Origin: Strigamia acuminata
Lineage: Eukaryota > Arthropoda > Chilopoda > Geophilomorpha > Linotaeniidae
DNA length: 64,000 nucleotides
NCBI GenBank assembly: GCA_949358305.1
Contig: OX442314.1
Span: 13,881,060-13,945,059, forward strand
Reading direction: 5' to 3'
The number at the start of each line of letters is the position of its first letter. The first letter of the stretch is position 1. A model generated the notes under the pieces. The model saw only the letters and a list, made by a program, of their open reading frames with translations, was not told where the DNA came from and ran no database searches. Both the position numbers and the translations under genes were made by a program. This document shows positions 49,774 through 60,100 of this stretch, piece by piece.

Positions 49774-52700
49774 ATGGCCGAAGATCTCAACGTGATCAAG
49801 TCACAACGAACAGTGGCCAGAAGAATGACGACCGCCACTATAACCAAGGCGAAAACGATTCTTGCGGCAATACCACAGAATGAACTCGAACTAAAAAAAA
49901 TTAAGGCCAACCTGAAGGCCAAGTCCGCCGAATTAAAGGCGTTAGACGGAAAAATATTGGCGGCGTTGGTTGACGACGACGAGATCGACCAAGAAATCAC
50001 ACAGTGCGAAACTAATTATAATGAGAAGATAATCGACTGCGAGGTCGAGCTCGAAGAAGCGCTGAAGAAAATGAATGCGCTGGCAATCGCCCCGCCACTC
50101 GCCCCGATCACCAACAATTACCATGGTACCGTTAATGCCCCGCACGAGACGACGATGCGACTCCCCAAGTACGAGGCCATAAAATTCAGTGGCGACCCCC
50201 TCGAATGGGATGATTTCTGGGGGAATTTCGAAATCAGCATCGATTCGAAGCCTAACATCACAAATAAAAGCAAGTTAGTGTATTTAAAGTCGTATTTGGA
50301 CGGTGAAGCGGCGCTCGTGTTGAAAGGACTGCCGCCAACTGATGAGAATTACCCCGTCGCCAAGGAACTTTTAATTGAACGTTACGGGCGAAGTGACGTT
50401 ATTCTCAGTGCGCACATGAGAGCGTTAATGAAAATGCAACCTGTAAAAGATATTTTAGACCCCGTGCCTCTTCAAAAGCTCTACGACCGCTGCGAGTCAC
50501 ACGTGCGCGGATTGTTGGCGTCAAAAATGAACACTGAAGCTATCGATGCGACAGCTTGTCCGCTGATATTGGGTTTGGTCCCAAAACAAATTTCACTAGA
50601 CTTTTCGCGACAACACCCTGATGGGAAATACAAAGCAAAAGACTTATTGGACATGATTCGAGCTGAACTAATTCATCATAGCAAAATTGATAGTTTTCAG
50701 GACCTGCATCGCACTAAAGACCAGGAGAAGTCGGGAAAAGCAGAAAAACAGGACACGGAGAAGACATTTCGCAAGAACAACGATCGTGTCCCGTCTGCTC
50801 GAGTATTGAGCACGATGATCGCCAACTGCATGTTTTGCAGTAAGACCCACGAACGTGACGGCTGTTCCACGACTGCAGCGGAGCGAAAAGAATACGTGGT
50901 TAAAAATGGACGGTGTTTTAAGTGCTTAAAAAAGGGGCACACGTCGAAAACGTGCTCCTACCGAATCACGTGTAAGATTTGCCAACGAAATCACAATCCT
51001 TTGGTGTGTGATGGAGCGAGGAAAACCGTTAATGAAAGTTTGACCACTCACGTGGCTACGTGTGCAGAATTATCAGCGTTCGTCCCTCCTCCTGCTGCAG
51101 CGTTGGCGTCAATTTTTGTGCGTGTTGTGCATCAATCAAAAGAAGCGATCGTGCAGTGTCTTCTCGACCCCGGCAGCCAAACGACATTCGTGTTGTCCAG
51201 TCTTGCTAAAGACTTGGGGTTGCAATCGAAAGGAACTGAAAATTTGTCCGTACTGACTTTTGGCAGTCAAGTGTCGCAAAGTGCAAAGCGAGAACGATTC
51301 GAGTTGAATTTGTGCAACGTGGACGACAAGAATAAATCGCTCACGGTCACAGCAATCGAGACGCCGTGGATAACGCGGCCGATAAAAACTGAGTTGCAGG
51401 CTGGCTTGCGAGCCGCCTTAGCACGCAACAATATTGTAATAAATTTTGAACAATACACTAATTTTGATGTTTTTTGTTTGATAGGCGCCGATAATATCGC
51501 TAAAATTTTGACTGGACGTCTCGAGAAGTTTGAAGAGGATCTGGTGGCAATCGAAACAATTTTTGGCTGGGCGTTGATGGGTAGCTCGCCCAACGTGACG
51601 ACTTTGTCTACAATGGTCACCCGCGTATTCAACGTGCGGCTCGACGACCGCTTAGATGACCATCTTAAACAATTCTGGGAACTCGAAGCGATTGGAATCC
51701 GACACGAGTCCATTGACGAGTCGCCAACAGATCGCAACACGTGCACAAAGCGCTTCCGCGAGCTGGTGACGCGAGAGGACGGACGATATGTGGTGCCACT
51801 ACCGTGGTTAGTCGATGCCAGTCAACTCAACAACAATTTTGAAGTAGCCAAGCGGAGATTTTGGCATTTGGTGCGCAAGTTCAAGAAGAACCCCGGCTTT
51901 TATCAAGCTTACAAAAAAATCTTCGACGATCAGCTGAAAAACGACATCATCGAAGAAGTGAAAGTGCAAGACCCAGAACATTCATATTTTATGCCGCATC
52001 GTGCAGTTGTGCGAGAGGATCGTGCGACGACAAAAATTCGTATTGTTTTCGACGCGTCATCAAAGGGAAAGAACGAGCTTTCGCTGAACGATTGTTTGGA
52101 CAGCGGCCCCAATTTGTTACCGGAAATATTGAAACTTTTGGTGCTATTCCGACGTGAGCTTGTAGCGTACATCTCGGACATCGAAAAAGCATTTTTGCAG
52201 CTTCTGCTAAGACTTTGCGACCGGAACTTTGTTAGTTTTTTGTGGGTACCAGAGAATTGGGACGGTTTGGAATTCCTCGTGCCAAGAATTATGCGTCAGA
52301 AGCGAGTCACGTTTGGAGTCAGTTCCAGTCCCTACTCGTTAAACGACACGATCCAAATGCATCTGGACGAAATGGAGAATTTGTATCCGGACACCGTCAA
52401 GCAGATTCGAGAGAAATTTTACGTGGACGACCTTCTGGATTCGATGCGAGCTGAAAATCAAGTTTTGACCGTTTTTTATGAGGCGCGGAAGTTGATGATG
52501 GACGCGCATTTGCCTTTAAGAAAATGGCATTCGAATTCTCCACGACTACGAGAAATATTTGCTAAGGAGATCCCCGAAGATGAAGAAATTATCGCCGCCG
52601 AAAATGGTCAAACTACCGTGCTAGGTTTGATTTGGAATTACGAGACCGATAGACTTCAACTCGAAATAGGAGAATGGGCTGAAAAGAAACCAGAAAGCGG

Positions 52701-54987
52701 TCAAGGATCGAAGAGGGCGATTGTACAAGCAGTGGCGAAAATTTATGACCCGTTGGGCTTCGCCTCACCATTCGCGATCGTCGGAAAACTCATGTTTCAG
52801 GAGTTGTGGTCCAGAAAAATCGATTGGGACGTCCCCTTGCCCCCCGACATTGCCAAGCGGTGGTGTGAATGGTACGAACAGGTGACAACATTACGAACAA
52901 TCTCAGTCAAACGACCGTACAGTCCAAACTTGAGCGACAACTCTCAACAGGAAATTCATCTCTTTTGCGACGCGAGTCCGAAGGCGTACGGCGTCGTAGT
53001 TTACGTGCGCACAGAAACAAATGGAACTGTCGACGTGTCGTTGTGCATGTCCAAGTCACGCGTTGCGCCGTTGAAGCCACTTACTTTGCCAAAATTGGAA
53101 CTCATGAGCGCCCTTTTGTCATCACGCGTTGCAGTGAAGTTACGAGTTTTGGAAATCAAGAAAATGCATTGTTGGACCGACTCTTCAATTACATACTTTT
53201 GGATCCAACAGCAACAGAAGAAAACTAATCCTTTCATCGCGAATCGAGTACGGGAAATTCGTACAAACACCGACGTCGAATCTTGGCGACACTGCCCCGG
53301 CAGGGTAAATCCTGCGGATAAATTGACGAGAGGGATGGAAGCAGTGAAACTGGTTGACGATAACGAGTGGTGGCAGGGCCCCGAGTGGCTACGAAAAGGT
53401 GAAGAACATTGGCCACAAGAAATAAGCGCAGAATTAGAAACCCAACTTGAAGAGTTCGAAGAAAATTGCACGAGCGTCAACGCGACTCGATCGGCGGAAA
53501 AAATGGAGCCGATATTCGCCCTGGAAAACTACAGCAGTTGGACAAGAGTCGTAAGGATCACAGCCTGGATGCTACGCTTCATTCGAAACTCGAGAAAGAA
53601 TCAATCAATTGTCGGACCGCTGAAAACTGAGGAAATCGAGGCAGCAGAAACATATTGGTTCCGCCATGCTCAGCGTTCAAGGTTCGCAGAGGAATTGGAT
53701 TGCGTGCAGAGCGCTGTGAAATTAAACAGAGAATCACCGCTATCGCAAGTGGAATTAATCATCGACGAGAGAGAAGTACTAAGAATAAATTCTCGAATTC
53801 GCGACCACATCGGATCGAAAAACTTCATTTATCCAGTCGTATTGGACGCGGACTCGCCGATGACCAAATTGATAATAAGGGACTGTCATTTACGTGCCTT
53901 GCATGGAGGACTGGGAGATACGTTGGCAGAATTTCGCTCAAGATTTTGGACCCGAAGAGCCAGAAAAACGATAAAAAGTTACGTGTCCAAATGCATAACG
54001 TGCCGTCGCGTGAACTCGAAGCTGATGACACAAGCCATCGGGCTTCTCCCTTCTGACCGCATCAATCGTGCTGCCCCCTTCCAGATAATAGGCGTGGATT
54101 TCGCGGGCCCACTTTACATGCGGAGTGGCGAGAAATGTTATATCGCATTATTCACCTGCGCGGTAGTACGAGCCGTACATCTGGAGTTAGTTTCAGACCT
54201 GACGACAGAAAAGTTTATTCTGGCATTCAAACGTTTGATATCACGACGAGGAATTCCGAGTATCGTGTATTCGGACAACGCAAAAACGTTTAAGCGGGCA
54301 GAAAAGGATTTGGCGCTGTTCATAAATGGATTTGCAGGCGAAGAGTTCCAGGGATTTTTATCTCACAACAAGATACAATGGAAATTCATTGTCGAGTTGG
54401 CTCCTTGGTGGGGAGGCTTTTGGGAGCGCCTCGTCAAGACGGTCAAATTGAGTCTGAAGAAAGTTCTGGGAAGATCGTCGCTTTGTTTTGAGGGACTGAC
54501 AACTGTATTGACGGAGGTCGAAGCAATAATAAACTCGCGCCCTATAACCTACGTGACGGACGATCCGACAGAGCAAGAACCGCTGTCGCCATCACATTTT
54601 TTGATCGGGACCCGAATTTCAAGTTTGCCCGACATTTACAACTCGGAGCATCACGTCGATATTTCGAAGAGAACGGAGTTAGTTAAACGATGGAAGTTGC
54701 GCCAGAGATTTACAAATTTATTGTGGCGTCGTTGGTCCCATGAGTACCTCGTGGAGTTGAGGGAATTTCGACGAGTACGAGCATCTAAAGAGATTTGCGT
54801 TAACGATTTAGTCCTCGTGCAGGAACAGGGTCAGCCACGCATGACGTGGAAGACGGCGAAAATTACGAAGACGTTTGACGGTAGAGATGGGAAAATTCGA
54901 TCTTGCGAGATGATGCTGCCGGGAGGGAAAACGTTAAGAAGACCGGTGCAGAGACTTTGCTCGTTGGAAGTCGCCGACGACAATTAG
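49774..54987 (+). CDS. BEL/Pao Gag-Pol polyprotein (1737 aa)
   Basis: A single uninterrupted frame starting ATGGCC in an A-rich context and ending TAG, 24 bp before the 3' LTR. The Gag domain (DUF1759-like, from about residue 130) contains FSGDPLEWDDFW. Zinc knuckles follow: C352/C355 region, CX2CX4HX4C at 381-394 and CX2CX3HX4C at 400-412. The aspartic protease motif is DPGSQ at 465-469, with P in place of the common T. The RT has D802 (SDIEKAF) and YVDD at 883-886. RNase H carboxylates are D1066, E1109, D1136 and D1182. Integrase has an HX4HX29CX2C zinc site (1372-1410) and D1442, D1501, E1551; the 49-residue last spacing is longer than the retroviral 35. A DUF5641-like tail ends the protein. 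Every catalytic residue is present, so it is probably functional. It would be cleaved into Gag, PR, RT-RH and IN acting in cytoplasmic particles and the nucleus. Confidence 0.95.
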   Translation: MAEDLNVIKSQRTVARRMTTATITKAKTILAAIPQNELELKKIKANLKAKSAELKALDGKILAALVDDDEIDQEITQCETNYNEKIIDCEVELEEALKKMNALAIAPPLAPITNNYHGTVNAPHETTMRLPKYEAIKFSGDPLEWDDFWGNFEISIDSKPNITNKSKLVYLKSYLDGEAALVLKGLPPTDENYPVAKELLIERYGRSDVILSAHMRALMKMQPVKDILDPVPLQKLYDRCESHVRGLLASKMNTEAIDATACPLILGLVPKQISLDFSRQHPDGKYKAKDLLDMIRAELIHHSKIDSFQDLHRTKDQEKSGKAEKQDTEKTFRKNNDRVPSARVLSTMIANCMFCSKTHERDGCSTTAAERKEYVVKNGRCFKCLKKGHTSKTCSYRITCKICQRNHNPLVCDGARKTVNESLTTHVATCAELSAFVPPPAAALASIFVRVVHQSKEAIVQCLLDPGSQTTFVLSSLAKDLGLQSKGTENLSVLTFGSQVSQSAKRERFELNLCNVDDKNKSLTVTAIETPWITRPIKTELQAGLRAALARNNIVINFEQYTNFDVFCLIGADNIAKILTGRLEKFEEDLVAIETIFGWALMGSSPNVTTLSTMVTRVFNVRLDDRLDDHLKQFWELEAIGIRHESIDESPTDRNTCTKRFRELVTREDGRYVVPLPWLVDASQLNNNFEVAKRRFWHLVRKFKKNPGFYQAYKKIFDDQLKNDIIEEVKVQDPEHSYFMPHRAVVREDRATTKIRIVFDASSKGKNELSLNDCLDSGPNLLPEILKLLVLFRRELVAYISDIEKAFLQLLLRLCDRNFVSFLWVPENWDGLEFLVPRIMRQKRVTFGVSSSPYSLNDTIQMHLDEMENLYPDTVKQIREKFYVDDLLDSMRAENQVLTVFYEARKLMMDAHLPLRKWHSNSPRLREIFAKEIPEDEEIIAAENGQTTVLGLIWNYETDRLQLEIGEWAEKKPESGQGSKRAIVQAVAKIYDPLGFASPFAIVGKLMFQELWSRKIDWDVPLPPDIAKRWCEWYEQVTTLRTISVKRPYSPNLSDNSQQEIHLFCDASPKAYGVVVYVRTETNGTVDVSLCMSKSRVAPLKPLTLPKLELMSALLSSRVAVKLRVLEIKKMHCWTDSSITYFWIQQQQKKTNPFIANRVREIRTNTDVESWRHCPGRVNPADKLTRGMEAVKLVDDNEWWQGPEWLRKGEEHWPQEISAELETQLEEFEENCTSVNATRSAEKMEPIFALENYSSWTRVVRITAWMLRFIRNSRKNQSIVGPLKTEEIEAAETYWFRHAQRSRFAEELDCVQSAVKLNRESPLSQVELIIDEREVLRINSRIRDHIGSKNFIYPVVLDADSPMTKLIIRDCHLRALHGGLGDTLAEFRSRFWTRRARKTIKSYVSKCITCRRVNSKLMTQAIGLLPSDRINRAAPFQIIGVDFAGPLYMRSGEKCYIALFTCAVVRAVHLELVSDLTTEKFILAFKRLISRRGIPSIVYSDNAKTFKRAEKDLALFINGFAGEEFQGFLSHNKIQWKFIVELAPWWGGFWERLVKTVKLSLKKVLGRSSLCFEGLTTVLTEVEAIINSRPITYVTDDPTEQEPLSPSHFLIGTRISSLPDIYNSEHHVDISKRTELVKRWKLRQRFTNLLWRRWSHEYLVELREFRRVRASKEICVNDLVLVQEQGQPRMTWKTAKITKTFDGRDGKIRSCEMMLPGGKTLRRPVQRLCSLEVADDN

Positions 54988-55011
54988 ATTTGTGGTTTTT
55001 TCCCCCGGCAA
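54985..55011 (+). other. Pyrimidine-rich tract where a PPT is expected
   Basis: Between the stop codon and the 3' LTR the plus strand reads TTTGTGGTTTTTTCCCCCGG then CAA. This position normally holds a purine-rich plus-strand primer. The nearest purine-rich stretch (GGGAGGGAAAACG) lies about 80 bases upstream inside the coding frame. Confidence 0.55.
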
Positions 55012-55411
55012 TGTAAAATCCAGATTTGGATTTAATGTTTAGTAATGATTTCAATTTATGTTTAATTTTAGTGTTTTATTTCGAAAAGTGTTTTAAGTCT
55101 CTTTGTAATTGTTTTTATCGAATATCGAATTGTATTGGTAATGTTTTAACGACAATAGTGTTTTTTGATCGAGGGACACCAAGAGTGCCCTCTGGTGTGT
55201 AATCTGTAATTTTGACCGGTCCTTGTTGACCGGAAGTTGACCCCGTTTTTGGGATTGACCACCATCTTTTTTACCTGTATCATCGTGTGTCACCACGCGA
55301 TTTTCCTTGTTAAAATCTTCAACGATTAAAATTAGTTAAGTTTAAAAATACGTCTCAAATTGTTGCTCGCGCGTGCTGCAATCGCAGCTAGATTATTTCG
55401 AAGTCTCGAAA
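55012..55411 (+). repeat. 3' LTR (400 bp)
   Basis: Same start, end and length as the 5' LTR, and no difference seen on direct comparison. Carries the same ATTAAA (55325-55330) and CTCF-like core (55185-55198). Because it lies in the sense of the host gene it could terminate or initiate host-strand transcripts. Confidence 0.95.
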
Positions 55412-55416
55412 CCTTA
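55412..55416. repeat. Target-site duplication, right
   Basis: CCTTA, identical to 49282-49286. Confidence 0.9.
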
Positions 55417-57442
55417 CACACAGTAGGAGAGTCTCTTTTTTCACATCATCTTTTCTTCATCCTATCTTGTTTTTAGGCTTTATTCATGATATTGATTCAG
55501 TTCCCCTTCCCCATATTTTTTTTTTTGGAATTTTGCCTTTATCTTTAGTGTAGATTTCTAGTGGCAACACTCAATTAATTATAGGAGGGAGATTTTAAGT
55601 AATCAGAGCTGAAAGTTAATTTAATTAATTTATAAATTTTCTTCGTCTTTGTGGGGAAATATCGAGAAACGAAGAGCATTTATTAAAAAAATATATCATG
55701 TTCTTGGGATTTTGGTCGACGGAGATGGGATTTTTTTATTTTATCAGAACTTACAGAAAGAATGGATGTTTTATTGAATTTTTGTTTTTATTTTAGTTCT
55801 TTTTTTTGTGTGTTTTTATTGAAAATTTTTTTTTTTAGTTTGAAGAAAAAAATATGCATCTTAGTCTCAAGAGATTTATTTTTTTATTCGTTTGGTGAGA
55901 TTGTCGTATATTATTTCTGCAATGGGAAATGTGAAATTTGTTTTAATGACAGGAATCAATCACGAGGGACATTTAAAATTAGGAAGTTTAAAATGAAAAG
56001 AATAAGTGAAGATTATTTTTGGTTATATACTTTTTTTTATATATATTTTTTTTTTGTATAATTTAGTCATTAAAATTAGTCTTAGAGAGAAAAAAACATG
56101 TTATTATTGCACCTAATCAGCTTTTCTTGAATGCCTTCACTGGAAAACATAATCAGTTTGAAGTTATAAAAATTGCTAATTGGAATTTGAATGTTATGAA
56201 ACCTCTTTATTGGCAAGTGCGCGCTTCCGTCTTCATTTAATTTCATTTGAATGCGCTTCACCAAGAACCCTCAATTCTAGTCTGATTTAAGGCTGATCAG
56301 ACCCAATCTTCTTCTAATTTAAATTTCCAAGACTGCAAATAATGGAGTTAAAAAAAATTTAAATATAAATAAAAAAGCTGTGTAATTATTATGGGATTAA
56401 AGGGACTTATTCTTTTTGTTTTTATTATTATTTCTCTTTTCTAAAAAAAAAAAATAACGGTTTAAATCTCTCTTTTCTTGTGAAACTAATAAATTTTATT
56501 AATTTTTTCTTTTCAATTTAATTCCTGAAATAAATGAAGTTCAGTGCGATTCAAATTATAACAACTTTTAAGAGGATTAAATTTTTTTTGTCATCTTTAA
56601 AAAAAAAATGTAGAACTGATAATTTCGCTCGTGAACGCACATGGGAAGTAAAACACGTGTGCACGATCAATGAGCGGCTACTTTACATTTTTTTAAATTA
56701 ACTTAACCTTTTAAAAAGGGACACACAATTTATTGCATCTTGAGCAAAGATTTATCTAGCGACGCACGAATTGGTAAGTTAAAAATTAGCGATGCTAACT
56801 TAAGAAGCAACAAAATATTTGAGGAAAATGGAAAGTAAAATTGTTTCACGAGAATGAGCAAAGGATATGCGCTTGACGGTTGCTAAGATCCTCTTTTCCT
56901 AATGGGATTGAGGTGATGAGGAACGGTGACATTGGCACAACACATTATCTGTTGTCAAGTAAATGTCTTGCAGTGTCGGCACATCTCAAGATTCCCTAGG
57001 ACTGAAAAAGTTTTGCCCGATTAACATCGTCGCTGACGGAGAAATGATTGGCTCAGCAATATTGGATTGCAAGTCTTAACTGCTAAATCTCATGATACCT
57101 TCCTGGAAACTCAACTCATAATTGCTTTTTTTTTCTGCCTGCTTTCTATATTTTTTTTTCTTTTCAATTTAGAGAAATAAATCTAAATGGAGATGAGATT
57201 TTGAAAATGTGGATTATTTTGTCACCCGAATGAAATGATTTAAGATTTAAGAGCGGGCCTCGGTGTGTTGATTAACAGATTAATTGTATATATTTTTATT
57301 TGCAATTTAATGCAAGGGACCGTTCAATCGCTGGTTATACATGTATAACGCAAGTATATTTGCACAATTGGTGGCAATTTAGACGAAACATTAATTTATA
57401 AGTCGAAATAAGTCAAGTAGGGCTTTATGGGGCCAACTTAAT

Positions 57443-57933
57443 CGCCCCACTTCATTATCGGGGCATTAAATTTTTTCAAAATGAACTACGACATAGATTG
57501 TTACTATTTTCCCATCCTACAAAATTCATCACTTAGGGGAATTACAATAGCTACAAACCTCCATTTTTGGGAGTTTTGGCTGGTTTTTGAAGAATTTTGG
57601 ATGGCTTTTGTAGATTTTGAGTGATTTTTATGAGGTTTTTGTAGATTTTGAGTGATTTTTGTGAGGTTTTTGTAGATTTTGAGTGATTTTTTGTGAGGTT
57701 TTTGTAGATTTTGAGTGATTTTTGTGAGGTTTTTGTAGATTTTGAGTGATTTTTGTGAGGTTTTTGTGAAGATTTTAGAGGATTTTGTAGCTTTTGCAAG
57801 CCTGCGGTCTATTGCAACCAATTACAGGCAGTAAGTTGGAATTGGAATTGGCAAAAATTGAAGAAGAAAAATCTGGGAACGAAAATTTTGGGCGACAAAA
57901 ATCAGCTCGCTCTCCACAGTTTGAGAAACGCTG
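57443..57933. mobile_element. hAT-like MITE, copy 2 (expanded, left end decayed)
   Basis: Homologous along most of its length to 23185-23559: shared CCCATCCTRCAMAATTCATC, GGGAGTTTTGGCTGGTTTTT, AATTGGAATTGRCAAAAA, and the right end CACAGTTTGARAAACGCTG. The left terminal motif is not recognisable. This copy is longer because an internal segment is amplified as a 31-bp tandem repeat (57611-57766). The antisense open frames here are products of that repeat, not genes. Confidence 0.7.
57611..57766 (+). repeat. 31-bp tandem repeat, five copies
   Basis: The units begin at 57611, 57642, 57673, 57705 and 57736, each starting TAGATTTTGAGTGATTTTT and then RTGAGGTTTTTG. The third unit has one extra T and the first a G-to-A change. 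The related MITE at 23185 has only about one such unit. Confidence 0.9.
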
Positions 57934-59001
57934 GTCTAGGACATTGGATTACATCGAGAGATTTGTTGGGGGCGATCCTGACTAAATTAAGAAATTTTCT
58001 CGGTCTACGTGTGCGAAATTAGTATTTTTATTACTTTTTGATGACTACGTAGTATCTTATACAGGCAGACCAATCAGTTTAAATTATTCACGCAAAGAAT
58101 TCCTAAGAAATTGGAAAGTGATGGCAAAGTTGCTTCAGGCTTGGCAGCTTAGCGCGTGAGGATGTTAAATATCTTTTTGCATCTGTGACTAGGGCGTAAA
58201 GCAGCTTTATTGAGATAGATAAATAAATAAATAATACAATTGCATGGAAGCGAGGAAATATTTGTTGAAATAAAAGTGCAAAAGTGGAAAGTCAGCAAAC
58301 TAAAAAGAAAAATCCAATATTTAATGAGAGAATCGGCAACGTGCACAATAACATGACAAATGCAAATTGTTTCAGTTGACTCTACATTACTTTGCGATTT
58401 CGTGTTGAGCAATCAATCGCATTGCAGTTTCCCCACACTCGTGCCAAACGATTTCTGCAAACTAAAATGGCGGGACAAATAGGAGGGATAAATAAGAAGG
58501 GTTGACTTATGGTCATTCTGGAGCAGGTCATAAAAATCAGTGCAGATAAAGTGAGTTTCTCATTAAAAAAAGCAGGTATAAGGTCGCGCACTGTTGATCA
58601 GAACGCAGTTAAGTTGGTGACCTGGCGTCATGGGAGCAGGACTTTATCTCTTCTCAGAAAGGTCGGGAAAGAGTCAGTCAACCATTCATCTACCCCTCCT
58701 CACAGGGGTGAAAAGGAAAGTAAAGTAGGCGAGAAACCAGCCTCCAAACTCTCGTTTCCCACCTTTTCGTCTTATCGTGTCGCGAATGGACATGATACCG
58801 ACTGGATCAATAGACAAACCATTTGTCATCTTATATCTACCCTGCGGATGTCTTGCGAAATGAGTGCAAATAATATTATTTTGCTTGATGGTATTTTTTT
58901 TGTGTAAATAGTTGAGGGAGGGGTAGAAAAATTAATCTGGTTTATTTATTTTTTTTAAAAGCTTAACTCAATTTTGTTTTTAAATTTATTTATTTATCTA
59001 G

Positions 59002-59139
59002 GTGAGGATGATGGAGCAGAAGCTGTCCGAGACGAAGTGGACTCCGACAGAGACGCACGACCGCTATCATCATCTTCAAAACACAGTGAAAGAGAAGGAA
59101 CGTCTCATAAACCAGCTGGAAACCCAAGTGGAAGAACAG
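59002..59139 (+). CDS. PLEKHH: PLEKHH/MAX-1-like gene, coiled-coil exon
   Basis: A 138-nt exon, 46 codons, phase 0/0, between an excellent pyrimidine-rich acceptor (TTTATTTATTTATCTAG) and donor CAG|GTAAAA. It begins VRMMEQKLSETKW and ends ERLINQLETQVEEQ. The preceding exon's EEK joined to VRMMEQKL matches the VMEEK/VMEDKL pattern of PLEKHH1/2, and KEKERLINQLETQVEEQ matches the KDELISQLEAQLEKQ-type segment a short distance on. It is a leucine/charge heptad coiled coil, expected to mediate dimerisation at the protein's N-terminus, with PH, MyTH4 and FERM domains further downstream. The next exon, expected to encode an AAKIKEWVT-like segment, is not found before the window ends. The family call comes from remembered short motifs, not a search. 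Confidence 0.78.
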
Positions 59140-59689
59140 GTAAAAATGCTGGATTGTGTTGAAGGGGGTAGGAAAAATCCCTAGTTGTTCATTGCCCCTT
59201 TAGAATAAAACCCATTCTAAATGGCGAACACGCAACCATGTGCGCAATATAAGCTTTGGGACACTGCTTTTTTTTCTTTTCGTTTTTCTTCTTTGGTTTG
59301 CGTGATGATGGTAAAAAAATGAAGAAGAAAAAATAGAAAAATAAATTGCAGAGCAAAAGTCGGATAAGTTTTTTTTCGGCATATTTAGAACGGTGGGGAA
59401 TTGGGGAGATTGGAATGAGGGGGTAGCCAATAGCAAAATCACATAAGAGATTTTGAAATCATGTTAAATTTTGACGATTTCAGGATTTCAGATGGATTTC
59501 TTAAAAGGTTTTGCTTGATTTTGGTTCAATTTCTCAGACAATTTGTAAGATTTCATGGATTTCTAGGTCTTCATGATATTTTATAGATTTTGAAATAAAA
59601 ATTTTTGAACCGTACGAGATTTCCAGTTTGACTACCCTCTCGGATTGGAAAGACACGAAATTGTTATATTAAAATGTAAGAATCTGCTA

Positions 59690-59852
59690 CAGTCGAGCCT
59701 CGTTATAACGAATCGCAAGGGACCCGAGAAATCGAATAACGAAAATTAGTTATATCAGAATTTTTAAACATCCAACCAAACAAACCATTTTTAACTATTC
59801 GTTATAATGATAAATCCGCTATATCGCGGTTCGTTATAACGAGGTTTGAGTG
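59690..59852. mobile_element. pogo/Tigger-like MITE (163 bp)
   Basis: The left end is CAGTCGAGCCTCGTTATAAC. The reverse complement of the right end is CACTCAAACCTCGTTATAAC. Flanking TA dinucleotides sit at 59688-59689 and 59853-59854. The CTCGTTATAACGAA terminus is widespread in pogo-type elements of invertebrates. Non-autonomous. Confidence 0.8.
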
Positions 59853-60100
59853 TATTAAGAAAATATATTTTAATAATAATGCGAAAATTCGTGCTGTGTA
59901 AAAAGAAAAAGATGGGAAAACATTTTTACTTTTTTTTTTAGTTCCATGCACTATGCTTTTATAAATTATTTACATAAAAATATAAACAGTTATTCATAAT
60001 TCATAACTCAAAAGAAAAATTGAATTATATACATTTTGTACATCTGGAATGGTTAATGGAATCTGGAACAGACTCAACTGTAAGCCTATTAATATATGTT

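Larger units (their letters stand above)
49287..55411 (+). mobile_element. Intact BEL/Pao LTR retrotransposon (6125 bp)
   Basis: The layout is LTR (400 bp), tRNA-Phe primer site, one Gag-Pol frame of 1737 codons, LTR (400 bp), bounded by CCTTA duplications. The domain order (Gag DUF1759-like, zinc knuckles, DUF1758-like protease with DPGS, RT with YVDD, RNase H, HHCC and DDE integrase, DUF5641-like C-terminus) is that of the BEL/Pao superfamily. No envelope-like gene is present. The LTRs read as identical, so insertion is recent. It lies in the same orientation as the host gene inside its 28-kb intron. Its codon use and GC content are clearly higher than the surrounding intron. Confidence 0.95.
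30563..59001 (+). other. Intron of 28.4 kb hosting promoter and transposons
   Basis: This lies between the two coiled-coil exons. It contains the palindromic element 31382-31713, a pogo-like MITE at 31877, a TTAGG run at 32764, the candidate alternative promoter and first exon at 36977-37474, a MITE end at 44026, a hairpin at 44880, a motif cluster at 45863-46460, the BEL/Pao element at 49287-55411 and an hAT-like MITE at about 57443. The stretches 32800-36970, 37480-44020 and 55420-57440 hold only AT-rich, poly(T) and simple-repeat DNA with chance open frames. Examples are about 155 codons at 39202-39669 (plus) and 136 codons at 45278-45688 (minus); none is recognisable. Confidence 0.6.

Noticed and set aside
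49668-50000. Antisense frames within the retrotransposon
   Set aside because: Shadows of the Gag-Pol coding sequence; BEL/Pao elements have no antisense gene known to me.
57611-57766. CRISPR-like array
   Set aside because: Units are contiguous without spacers, in a eukaryotic MITE.
57504-57821. Minus-strand repetitive NLQKPHK-type protein
   Set aside because: Translation of the 31-bp tandem repeat in an hAT MITE, not a gene.
58509-58907. Plus-strand 132-codon frame near the downstream exon, with a GTGAGT after 24 nt
   Set aside because: The AG before it lacks a pyrimidine tract, and the translation does not resemble the neighbouring coiled coil.
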